Position numbers and translations under genes: made by a program
The notes under the pieces: model-generated
What the model saw: the letters and a program-made list of their open reading frames with translations, nothing else
Database searches by the model: none
Told to the model about the DNA's origin: nothing
From: Saccharopolyspora gloriosae
GTDB taxonomy: Bacteria > Actinomycetota > Actinomycetes > Mycobacteriales > Pseudonocardiaceae
Direction: 5' to 3'
Length of the DNA: 64,000 bases
Assembly: GCF_014203325.1 (NCBI RefSeq)
Contig: NZ_JACHIV010000001.1
Location: forward strand, 4,031,501-4,095,500
In this document: positions 1-7,376 of the stretch, piece after piece
Numbering within the stretch: position 1 is the stretch's first letter
Layout of the letters: each line of letters starts with the position of its first letter

Positions 1-1
1 C

Positions 2-643
2 GCCTCGGTGTGGCGCGACTTCCGCGCTGCCACCGGAATCCGCGTCATCGACGGGATCGGATCGACCGAGATGCTGCACGTGTTCGTGTCCGCCGCCGAC
101 GACGACATCAGGCCCGGGGCCACCGGCCGGGCGGTTCCCGGCTACCGGGTCGACGTCGTCGACGACCTCGGGCGCAGCGCGCCCGACGGCGTGCCGGGGC
201 ACCTCGTGGTGCGGGGGCCGACCGGCTGCCGCTACCTGGACGGGCGCAGGCAGCGGGAGTACGTGGTGCACGGCTGGAACCGCACCGGCGACATCTACGT
301 CCGCGACGCCGACGGCCTGTTCTGGTTCCAGGCCCGCTCCGACGACATGATCATCACCGCCGGGTACAACGTGGCCGGGCCGGAGGTGGAGCAGGCGCTC
401 CTGCAACACCCCTCGGTCGCCGACTGCGCGGTCGTCGGCACCCCGGACGCGGAACGCGGCCACGTGGTCACCGCCCACGTCGTGCTGCGGCCGGGGGAAA
501 CGGCCACCGCCGCCGAGTTGCAGGCGTTCGCGAAGGGCGTGATCGCCCCGTACAAGTACCCGCGCCGCATCCACTTCGCCGACGCGCTGCCGCGCAACAG
601 CACCGGGAAGTTGCAGCGGTCCGCGCTCCGCGAGGCGGTCTGA
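2..643 (+). CDS. aryl-CoA ligase (2-aminobenzoate-CoA ligase type), 3' part
   Basis: This is the C-terminal part of an ANL-superfamily acyl/aryl-CoA ligase; the start lies left of the window and the frame is open to the edge. Visible motifs are the A5-type stretch GIGSTEMLHVF, typical of benzoate/aminobenzoate-CoA ligases, the hinge motif near WFQARSDDMI, and the C-terminal catalytic lysine in NSTGKLQR. Such enzymes make aryl-AMP and then aryl-CoA in the cytosol. The next gene encodes an aminobenzoyl-CoA type monooxygenase/reductase and a fused anthranilate synthase lies downstream, so anthranilate is the likely substrate. Benzoate or salicylate cannot be excluded without the N-terminal substrate pocket. 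The stop is 10 bases before the next start, which suggests co-transcription. Confidence 0.85.
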   Translation, partial: ASVWRDFRAATGIRVIDGIGSTEMLHVFVSAADDDIRPGATGRAVPGYRVDVVDDLGRSAPDGVPGHLVVRGPTGCRYLDGRRQREYVVHGWNRTGDIYVRDADGLFWFQARSDDMIITAGYNVAGPEVEQALLQHPSVADCAVVGTPDAERGHVVTAHVVLRPGETATAAELQAFAKGVIAPYKYPRRIHFADALPRNSTGKLQRSALREAV

Positions 644-653
644 GGTGGCGGGC

Positions 654-3035
654 ATGCGGATCGCGATCGCGGGCGGCGGACCGGGCGGCCTCTACCTGGC
701 CGCCCTGCTGGCGCAGCTCGGCCCGCACGACATCACGGTGTGGGAGCAGAACGCCGCGGACGACACGTTCGGCTTCGGCGTCGTGCTCTCCGACGAGACC
801 CTCGGTGGGATCGAGCAGGCGGACCCCGCCGTGTTCGCCGCGATGTCGGAGCGGATGGCGCGCTGGGACGACATCGACGTGCACCACCGCGGGGCCGTGT
901 CCACCTCGGGCGGGCACGGGTTCGCCGCGATCGGCCGGCGGGAGCTGCTGGGCGTGCTCCAGCGCCGCTGCGCGGAACTCGGGGTCACCGTGCACTACCG
1001 CACGCGGTGCCCGGACGCGGCGGTCCTGCAAGCCGATCACGACCTGGTCGTCGCGGCGGACGGGGTGAACTCCGCGGTCCGGGCGGCGCGCGCGGCGGAC
1101 TTCGGCGCGCGCATCACGACCGGGCGCAGCCGGTACATGTGGCTCGGCACCGACCGCGTCTTGCCCGCGTTCACCTTCGACGTCGTGGAGACCCCCTGCG
1201 GCGTCGTGCAGCTGCACGGCTACCCCTATTCCGACCGGGCCTCGACGATCGTGGTGGAGACCTCGGAACCGGCTTGGGAGCAGCTCTTCCGCGACCGCTG
1301 CACCCGCGATCCGGGGCCGGGCGAGAGCGACCTGGCGTCGATCGAGCTCGTCGAGGAGCTGTTCGCGGACCGGCTCGACGGCGCCGCGCTGCTGGCGAAC
1401 GCCTCGCGCTGGTCGCGGTTCCGGACCTTGCGGACCGATCGCTGGCACGCGGGGAACCTGGTGCTGCTCGGCGACGCCGCGCACACCGCGCACTTCTCCA
1501 TCGGGTCGGGGACGAAGCTGGCGATGGAGGACGCGCTCGCCCTGGCGGCGTGCCTGCACGAGCAGGGGGACGTCGCGACCGCGCTCGCCGCGTACGAGGC
1601 GGAGCGGCGACCCGTGGTCGCCTCCACCCAGCGCGCGGCGGCGGCGAGCCAGGCCTGGTTCGAGGACATCGACCGCTACGTCGGCCAGGAACGGCAGCAG
1701 TTCGCGTTCAACCTGCTCACGCGCAGCCGCCGCGTCACCCACGACAACCTGCGCACGCGGGACGCCGCGTTCGTCGAGAACGCCGAGCGCTGGTTCTGCG
1801 GCAGGAGCGCCGGAGCAGACCCCGTGCCGCCGATGTTCACGCCCGTCCGGATCGGCGGTCTCGCGCTGCCGAACCGGGTCGTCGTCTCGGCGATGGACGT
1901 CTACTCGGCCCGCGACGGGGTGCCCGGGGATTTCCACCTCGTCCACCTCGGCGGCAAGGCGCTCGGCGGCGCGGGGTTGGTGATGACCGAAATGGTGTGC
2001 GTCTCCCCTACCGGCAGGATCACCCCGGGGTGCACCGGCCTGTGGAACGCCGAGCAGGAGACCGCGTGGCGCCGGGTGGTCGACTTCGTCCACTCGTCGA
2101 CCTCCTCCCGGATCGGTGTCCAACTAGGACATTCGGGCCGCAAGGGCTCGACCCGGTTGATGTGGGAGGGGATCGACGAGCCGCTGGACACCGGCGGATG
2201 GCCGGTGGTGGGGCCGTCGGCGATCCCGTACTCCGCGCGGAACGCGGTGCCGCACGAGCTGACGGCGGACGAGCTGCGCGGCATCCGGGACGAGTTCGCC
2301 GCTTCCGCCCGCGCCGCCGCCCGCTGCGGGTTCGACCTGCTGGAGCTGCACGTCGCGCACGGGTACCTGCTGTCGTCGTTCGTCTCCCCGCTGTCGAACC
2401 GGCGCACCGACCGCTACGGCGGCGACCTCGACGGGCGGTTGCGCTTCCCGCTGGAGGTCTTCGACGCCGTCCGCGAGGCGTGGCCGGCGGACCGGCCGAT
2501 GTCGGTGCGGATCTCGGCGACGGACTGGCATCCGGGCGGTGTCGACGCGGACGACTCGGTCGAGATCGCCCGGATGTTCGCCGAGCACGGCGCCGACGCC
2601 ATCGACGTGTCGACCGGCCAGGTGGTGCGCGAGGAGACCCCCGAGTTCGGCCGGAGCTACCAGACCCCGTTCGCCGACCGCATCCGCAACGCCGTCGGGC
2701 GCCCGCACGACGGGCCCGCGGTGATCGCGGTGGGCGCGATCTCCAGCTGGGACGACGTCAACTCGATCCTGCTGGCCGGGCGCGCCGACCTGTGCGCCCT
2801 GGGCCGCCCGCACCTCTACGACCCGCAGTGGACCCTGCACGCCGCGGCCGAGCAGGACTACGCCGGCCCCGCCGCGGTGTGGCCGGAGCCGTTCGCGGCG
2901 GGTTCCCGTCGTCCGCGGACGGGCCGCACCGACGGGCCGCCGCCACGGCTGGACCTCCTCCGGAGCGGCCCCGTCCGCGCGCGCCACGCCAGGTGGAACC
3001 CGGCCGGTTTCCCGCCCGAGCCCGCCGGTGGATGA
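654..3035 (+). CDS. fused FAD monooxygenase / old yellow enzyme (2-aminobenzoyl-CoA monooxygenase/reductase type)
   Basis: A two-domain protein of about 793 residues. Residues 1-390 are a class A flavin monooxygenase (IAGGGPGGLYLA at the N-terminus, GDAAHTAHFSIGSG as the second FAD motif). Residues 395-760 are an old-yellow-enzyme/NADH:flavin oxidoreductase barrel (FTPVRIGGLALPNRVV, then HVAHGYLLSSFVSPLSNRR). Known proteins with this fusion are 2-aminobenzoyl-CoA monooxygenase/reductase of Azoarcus evansii, which hydroxylates and reduces the aromatic CoA thioester to a non-aromatic cyclohexene, and salicylyl-CoA 5-hydroxylases. The adjacent CoA ligase and the anthranilate synthase favour 2-aminobenzoyl-CoA. 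I chose ATG 654 because a GAGGTGG element precedes it; GTG 645 is an alternative. The last 40 residues are Arg/Pro-rich and look like an unstructured tail. Confidence 0.85.
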   Translation: MRIAIAGGGPGGLYLAALLAQLGPHDITVWEQNAADDTFGFGVVLSDETLGGIEQADPAVFAAMSERMARWDDIDVHHRGAVSTSGGHGFAAIGRRELLGVLQRRCAELGVTVHYRTRCPDAAVLQADHDLVVAADGVNSAVRAARAADFGARITTGRSRYMWLGTDRVLPAFTFDVVETPCGVVQLHGYPYSDRASTIVVETSEPAWEQLFRDRCTRDPGPGESDLASIELVEELFADRLDGAALLANASRWSRFRTLRTDRWHAGNLVLLGDAAHTAHFSIGSGTKLAMEDALALAACLHEQGDVATALAAYEAERRPVVASTQRAAAASQAWFEDIDRYVGQERQQFAFNLLTRSRRVTHDNLRTRDAAFVENAERWFCGRSAGADPVPPMFTPVRIGGLALPNRVVVSAMDVYSARDGVPGDFHLVHLGGKALGGAGLVMTEMVCVSPTGRITPGCTGLWNAEQETAWRRVVDFVHSSTSSRIGVQLGHSGRKGSTRLMWEGIDEPLDTGGWPVVGPSAIPYSARNAVPHELTADELRGIRDEFAASARAAARCGFDLLELHVAHGYLLSSFVSPLSNRRTDRYGGDLDGRLRFPLEVFDAVREAWPADRPMSVRISATDWHPGGVDADDSVEIARMFAEHGADAIDVSTGQVVREETPEFGRSYQTPFADRIRNAVGRPHDGPAVIAVGAISSWDDVNSILLAGRADLCALGRPHLYDPQWTLHAAAEQDYAGPAAVWPEPFAAGSRRPRTGRTDGPPPRLDLLRSGPVRARHARWNPAGFPPEPAGG

Positions 3036-3098
3036 CCGCCCAGGCGGGCGTGCTGCGGGAGCGCATCGCCACAGCCGCGACCAGATCGGTCAAATGTC

Positions 3099-3126
3099 TT
3101 GTCTTATGCCGCACCGTGGATACACT
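3099..3126 (+). promoter_or_regulatory. candidate promoter upstream of the enoyl-CoA hydratase
   Basis: The gap between the flavoprotein gene and the hydratase gene is clearly more AT-rich than its surroundings. It contains TTGTCT (3099-3104), a 16-base spacer and TACACT (3121-3126), a fair match to actinobacterial housekeeping promoters. A good ribosome site, GAGGGG, sits seven bases before the ATG at 3195. The downstream genes may therefore have their own transcript. Confidence 0.45.
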
Positions 3127-3194
3127 TGAGTAATATTCTGCGGCAAAATCGCTCAATCGTTCATTTCCGACCGGTTCATCCGAGGGGTTGCCAG

Positions 3195-4151
3195 ATGGCG
3201 CGCGTACCGCAGCAGGATCGACCCGCCGAGGCGAGCACGATCACCTACACCCGGCGCGAGGGGCAGGCGATCATCGCGATCGACCGCCCGAAAGCCCTCA
3301 ACAGCCTCAACTTCCTCGCCTTCCAGGAGATCCAGGACGCGCTGCGGGTGGCCGAGCGGGACGACTCGGTCGCCGTCATCGTGATCACCGGCACCGGGAG
3401 CAAGGCGTTCTGCGCGGGCGCCGACCTGCACGAGCACTGGGAGCTGTGCCAGCGCCCGCGCGACTACGTCCCGTGGGTGCGCGAGTTCATCGCCATGCAG
3501 ACGGCCATCGTGCGCTGCGGCAAGCCGACGATCGCCCGGCTCAACGGCCTGGTGGTCGGCGCCGGGAACGAGCTGGCCCTCGCCTGCGATCTCGCGATCG
3601 CCGGCGACGACGTCGTGATCCGGGAAGTGGGGCCTCTGGTCGGCAGCGTCTCCGGCATCGGCGTCACGCAGTGGCTGCCGCTGATGATCGGCGACCGGCG
3701 CGCCCGCGAGGTCGTCCTGCTCTCCGAAGACCTCCCGGCCGCGACGGCGCACGACTGGGGATTGATCAACAAGGTCGTTCCGGCGGCGGAGCTGGACTCC
3801 GCCGTCGACGCCGCGGCGCGACGGCTCACCGACACCTTCCCGGAATCCCTCCGGTTCACCCGCGCACTGGTCAACCAGGCCAAGGAAGCGGCGTGGGCGT
3901 CGAGCGCCGCGCTCGCAGGCGAGTGGCTGGCGATCCACAGCGGGTCCGTCGAGACCCGTCGGGGCATGGGGTCGTTCATCGAGAAGCGTCCCGTCGACCA
4001 CGCGGAACTGCGGGAGCGGGCGGCCCGGGACGAGTCGCCGGAGTTCCCGCACGGACCGCCCGTCGGATCGTGCCCCAGCTGCGGGACCGCGGACCTGCCC
4101 GCGACGTTCCGGTGGTGCGGGGCGTGCGGCGCGGAACTGGCCGCGAGCTGA
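3195..4151 (+). CDS. enoyl-CoA hydratase/isomerase with C-terminal zinc ribbon
   Basis: A crotonase-fold protein of 318 residues. The oxyanion-hole strands AFCAGADLHEH and LVVGAGNELALACDLAIA are intact. The acidic catalytic position lies in the EVGPLVGSVSG segment. It should hydrate or isomerise an enoyl-CoA. Unusually, the last 28 residues form a C-X2-C-X11-C-X2-C motif (Cys293, 296, 308, 311), a zinc ribbon like those on DUF35-type acyl-CoA binding proteins. Ordinary crotonases end near residue 260-290. ATG 3195 is chosen for its GAGGGG site; longer open frame upstream is AT-rich leader. In context it would act on the ring-reduced aminobenzoyl-CoA product, which is inference. Confidence 0.85.
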   Translation: MARVPQQDRPAEASTITYTRREGQAIIAIDRPKALNSLNFLAFQEIQDALRVAERDDSVAVIVITGTGSKAFCAGADLHEHWELCQRPRDYVPWVREFIAMQTAIVRCGKPTIARLNGLVVGAGNELALACDLAIAGDDVVIREVGPLVGSVSGIGVTQWLPLMIGDRRAREVVLLSEDLPAATAHDWGLINKVVPAAELDSAVDAAARRLTDTFPESLRFTRALVNQAKEAAWASSAALAGEWLAIHSGSVETRRGMGSFIEKRPVDHAELRERAARDESPEFPHGPPVGSCPSCGTADLPATFRWCGACGAELAAS

Positions 4152-4162
4152 GGGCGGCGACG

Positions 4163-5347
4163 ATGGACCACACCGCCGACGAGGGGCTCTCCTCGGTGCT
4201 GATCGACGACGCCGCCCGCGCGGAGTTCCGGGGACGGCTGCGCGAATGGCTGCCGGAGCACCTGCCCAGCACCCCGGAACCGGACGGCGTCGAGGACCGG
4301 TTCTGGTGGCGCCACGCCTGGCACCGGACGCTGCACAGCGGTGGCTGGATCGGGGTCGACCTGCCCGCCGAGCTCGGCGGGCACGGGCTCGACGTGCTGC
4401 ACCGGGCCATCGTGATCGACGAGCTCACCACCGCCGACGCCCCGCCGATCGCGAACTGGGTCGGGGTCGAGCTCGTGGCGCCCACCCTGGTGGCCTGCGG
4501 CAGCGCGGACCAGCGCGCCGAGCACGTGCCCGCGATCCTGGACGGCGGATCCGTGTGGTGCCAGGCCTTCTCCGAACCGGAGGCCGGTTCGGACCTGGCC
4601 GCGGTGACGACCCGGGCCACCCCGGACGGCGACGGTTTCGTGCTGCGCGGACGGAAGCGCTGGAGCAGCTGGTCGCGGTTCGCCGACCAGGTCCTGGTGC
4701 TCGCCCGAACCGGCAGCGCGGAGGCTCGGCACAAGGCCCTCTCGTGCTTCATCGTGCCGCTCTCGCACCCCGGAGTGCGCGTGCTGCCCGTCCCGATGCT
4801 GTACGGCGATGCCGAGGAATCCGACATCGTGTTCGACGACGTCCGCGTCGGGCCGGGCGCCCTGGTCGGGGAGCTCGACCGCGGCTGGTCCGTGCTGATG
4901 ACGAGCCTGTCCCTGGCGCGCGGGCTCTCCACCCTCACGCGGGTCGGCGCGCTGCGCCGGGCACTGGCCCGCCTGATCTCCGAACGCATCGAGGTCTGCG
5001 GGTCAGCCGCGGACCTGCCGCCGACCGAGGTGATCGCATTGACGGACTTCCACGCCAGGACGGAGGCGCTGCGCGGCCTCGCCTACCGGAAGGTGGCCGA
5101 CCTGGCGGCCGACGGGGTGCCGGGCCCGGTCGCGTCGACCGAGAAGCTGCTCTGGGGCGAGCTGTCCCGGCAGGTCGCCGATCACGCGGTGCTGCTGGGC
5201 GGGCTCGACGCGCTGGCCCCCTCCGGCGGGATGGCCACCGGGTGGCTGATGGAGCTCTACCGGGGGATCGGCAACGCCATCGAGGGCGGCACCAGCGAGA
5301 TCCAGCGCACCACGATCGCCCGCCACGTCCTGGGACTGCCCGCATGA
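4163..5347 (+). CDS. acyl-CoA dehydrogenase
   Basis: A full-length acyl-CoA dehydrogenase of 394 residues. The FAD/substrate motif is WCQAFSEPEAGSDLA and the C-terminal catalytic region is IEGGTSEIQRTTIARHVLG. It oxidises an acyl-CoA to a 2,3-enoyl-CoA and passes electrons to ETF. The start lies 11 bases after the hydratase stop. The stop overlaps the next start as ATGA, so it is probably translated together with the shorter acyl-CoA dehydrogenase that follows, and the two may form a heteromer as ChsE-type pairs do. The substrate is not evident; a cyclic acyl-CoA from the upstream flavoenzyme is the contextual guess. Confidence 0.88.
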   Translation: MDHTADEGLSSVLIDDAARAEFRGRLREWLPEHLPSTPEPDGVEDRFWWRHAWHRTLHSGGWIGVDLPAELGGHGLDVLHRAIVIDELTTADAPPIANWVGVELVAPTLVACGSADQRAEHVPAILDGGSVWCQAFSEPEAGSDLAAVTTRATPDGDGFVLRGRKRWSSWSRFADQVLVLARTGSAEARHKALSCFIVPLSHPGVRVLPVPMLYGDAEESDIVFDDVRVGPGALVGELDRGWSVLMTSLSLARGLSTLTRVGALRRALARLISERIEVCGSAADLPPTEVIALTDFHARTEALRGLAYRKVADLAADGVPGPVASTEKLLWGELSRQVADHAVLLGGLDALAPSGGMATGWLMELYRGIGNAIEGGTSEIQRTTIARHVLGLPA

Positions 5348-6195
5348 GCCCGGAACGCGGTACAGGACCGTCCCCTGTGGACGGTGATGTGCTCGCCGAA
5401 CTCGCGCTCGGCTGCCTCTCCGCGGAGCGGGAGGGGACGGCGGAGTGGCCGGCCGGTGCGGCCGTCGCCGGGTGGCTCCGGGCGCGGCTGGCCCCGGACG
5501 CCCTCCCGGGCACCGTCGCCACCGGAACCGGCGGGCGGTTCGACGTCGTCGCGGTCTCGCCGCCGGACGTGCTGCTCGAACGCCGCGAACCCGGCGCGGG
5601 GTGGGTGCTGCGCCCGGTCGGGTCCGCCGAGGGCACCGAGCTCACCGACCCCTCGGTCCGCCGGTGGCGGGGCTCGGTGGAACCGGACGCCCCGGCCGAA
5701 CCCGCCCTCCTGCCCGGAGACGCGGCCGAGCGGCTCGCGGTCGTCGACGACATCGCCGTGGCCGCCGCCCTCGTCGGGGTCGCGGACCGCTCGCTCGGTC
5801 TCGCCGTCGCCCACGCCCGCGAGCGCACCCAGTTCGGGCGCCCGATCGCATCCTTCCAGTCGGTCGCCCACCGGCTGGCCGACATGTACTGCGCCGTCGA
5901 GCTGGCCCGCTCCGGGGTGCTGCTCGCGGCGGCCACCGGCGCCGCGACCGACGCACGGCTGTCGCGCAGGCTCGCGGTCACGACCGCGCCCGACGTCGCG
6001 ATCTCCGCCGTGCACCTGCACGGCGCGATCGGGCTGACCGGCGAGGTCGCGGTGCACACCGCGCTGCGCCGGGCGCTCGTGCTGCGCGCGCTGCCCCCGC
6101 ACCCCGACCACGTCCTCGACGCGCTGCGCGGCGATCTGCAGGACCTCGCCGAACGCGCCCGGCGGACGACCTCGATCCCAGGAGCCCAGCCATGA
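5344..6195 (+). CDS. short acyl-CoA dehydrogenase-like subunit
   Basis: A protein of 283 residues, about 100 shorter than a standard acyl-CoA dehydrogenase. The C-terminal helical domain is recognisable (GVADRSLGLAVAHARERTQFGRPIASFQSV and HLHGAIGLTGEVAVHTALRRA), while the N-terminal half is abbreviated and Ala/Gly/Pro-rich. In actinobacterial steroid and side-chain pathways such short partners pair with a full-length subunit in alpha2beta2 enzymes where only one partner carries the catalytic base. Here the ATGA overlap with the full-length gene supports the same arrangement. I cannot see a clear catalytic glutamate, so its role may be structural or in sharing FAD binding. Confidence 0.8.
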   Translation: MSPERGTGPSPVDGDVLAELALGCLSAEREGTAEWPAGAAVAGWLRARLAPDALPGTVATGTGGRFDVVAVSPPDVLLERREPGAGWVLRPVGSAEGTELTDPSVRRWRGSVEPDAPAEPALLPGDAAERLAVVDDIAVAAALVGVADRSLGLAVAHARERTQFGRPIASFQSVAHRLADMYCAVELARSGVLLAAATGAATDARLSRRLAVTTAPDVAISAVHLHGAIGLTGEVAVHTALRRALVLRALPPHPDHVLDALRGDLQDLAERARRTTSIPGAQP

Positions 6196-6317
6196 TCGTC
6201 GAGCTAGAGCGCCGACGGCCCGCCCTCCCCGGTCCGGGCGCGGTGCGCGGCACCAGCGCGTGCCGGGAGCACCAGATCCGCACGACGCCGAACTCTCCGA
6301 AGGCGGTGGCGCGATGA
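6192..6317 (+). CDS. 41-codon small ORF between acyl-CoA dehydrogenase and KARI genes
   Basis: A short Arg/Pro-rich open frame that begins in an ATGA overlap with the dehydrogenase stop and ends in an ATGA overlap with the reductoisomerase start. A clear AGGAG lies seven bases before its ATG. No domain, membrane segment or signal peptide is visible in MIVELERRRPALPGPGAV and what follows. It may be a real micropeptide or simply a device that carries ribosomes from one gene to the next. Protein-level evidence would be needed to call it a gene. Confidence 0.35.
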   Translation: MIVELERRRPALPGPGAVRGTSACREHQIRTTPNSPKAVAR

Positions 6318-7327
6318 CCCGCCCGACGAACGACGCGACCGTGCACTACGCGGACGAGGGGCGGATTCCCCTGCTGCCCGACCGCCGCGTCGCGGTGCTG
6401 GGCTACGGCTCGCAAGGCCGCGCGCACGCGCACAACCTCCGCGACTCCGGGATCGCAGTCCGAGTCGGGCTCCGGCCGGACTCGGCTCGCGTGGCCAGCG
6501 CCCGCGAAGAGGGCTTCACGGTGACCGACACCGGGTCGGCCGCCGAGTGGGCCGATGTGATCGTCATGCTGGTTCCGGACACCCTCGCGCCCGCGGTGTT
6601 CACCGAGTCGGTGGAGCCGAACCTGGCACCCGGCGACGCGCTCGTCTTCGCCCACGGGTTCGCCGTGCACCACGGCCTGATCACCGCATCGGACGAGGTC
6701 GACGTGGTCATGGTGGCCCCGAAGGCACCCGGCCGGGACGTGCGGGCGAGCTTCGAGCACGGCCACGGCTGCCCGGCGCTGGTCGCCGTGGCGCAGGACG
6801 CCACCGGCACCGCGTCCTCGCTCGCCCTGGACTACGCCGACGCGCTGGGCGCGACCCGGGCCGGGGCGTTGGAGACGACCTTCGCCGAGGAGACCGAGAC
6901 CGATCTGTTCGGCGAGCAGGCCGTGCTGGTCGGCGGGGTCACGGAACTGATCAAGACTGCCTTCGAGGTGCTGGTCGACGCCGGGTACCAGCCGGAGTCG
7001 GCGTACTTCGAATGCCTCCACGAGCTCAAGCTGACCGTCGATCTGATCCAGCGGCACGGTCTGGCCGCCATGACCGACCACATCTCCGACACCGCCGAGT
7101 ACGGCGGCTACAGCCGGGGTCCGCGCGTGATCGACGCGCACGTCCGCGCATCGATGGAGGCCGTGCTCGACGACATCAGGTCCGGCGGGTTCGCCTCGGA
7201 GTGGGTGGCCGAGGACCGGGGCGGTCGCCCGCACTTCCGGTCGGCGCGGGCCACCGCGAGGGCGCACGCGATCGAGGCGGTGGGGGCACCGCTGCGCCGG
7301 ATGACCGGCGGCTCGGCCACCTCCTGA
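6314..7327 (+). CDS. ilvC: ketol-acid reductoisomerase, class I, cluster-borne
   Basis: A 337-residue class I KARI. The NAD(P) loop is VLGYGSQGRAHAHNLRDSG. The metal-binding residues lie in ETDLFGEQAVLVGG and in the FECLHELKLTVDLI helix, and the serine of DHISDTAEYGG is kept. The enzyme normally isomerises and reduces acetolactate to dihydroxyisovalerate. The usual APKGPG loop reads APKAPG here. No acetolactate synthase is present in the window, but a dihydroxy-acid dehydratase lies 8.7 kb downstream. It may supply a branched 2-oxo acid for the cluster or act on another 2-acyl-2-hydroxy acid. ATG 6314 gives the family length; the upstream in-frame extension is rejected. Confidence 0.85.
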   Translation: MTRPTNDATVHYADEGRIPLLPDRRVAVLGYGSQGRAHAHNLRDSGIAVRVGLRPDSARVASAREEGFTVTDTGSAAEWADVIVMLVPDTLAPAVFTESVEPNLAPGDALVFAHGFAVHHGLITASDEVDVVMVAPKAPGRDVRASFEHGHGCPALVAVAQDATGTASSLALDYADALGATRAGALETTFAEETETDLFGEQAVLVGGVTELIKTAFEVLVDAGYQPESAYFECLHELKLTVDLIQRHGLAAMTDHISDTAEYGGYSRGPRVIDAHVRASMEAVLDDIRSGGFASEWVAEDRGGRPHFRSARATARAHAIEAVGAPLRRMTGGSATS

Positions 7328-7376
7328 CGAGGCGCCCGAACAACACGTTCCTCACCTTCTGATCAATGGAGTGGTT

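Noticed and set aside
8-10. GTG at position 8 as the start of the first gene
   Set aside because: The protein begins in the middle of an adenylate-forming fold; the frame is open to the left edge, so the gene simply starts outside the window.
3099-3194. In-frame N-terminal extension of the enoyl-CoA hydratase
   Set aside because: The extension covers an AT-rich promoter-like stretch and lacks a ribosome site, whereas ATG 3195 has GAGGGG at the right distance and gives the family N-terminus.
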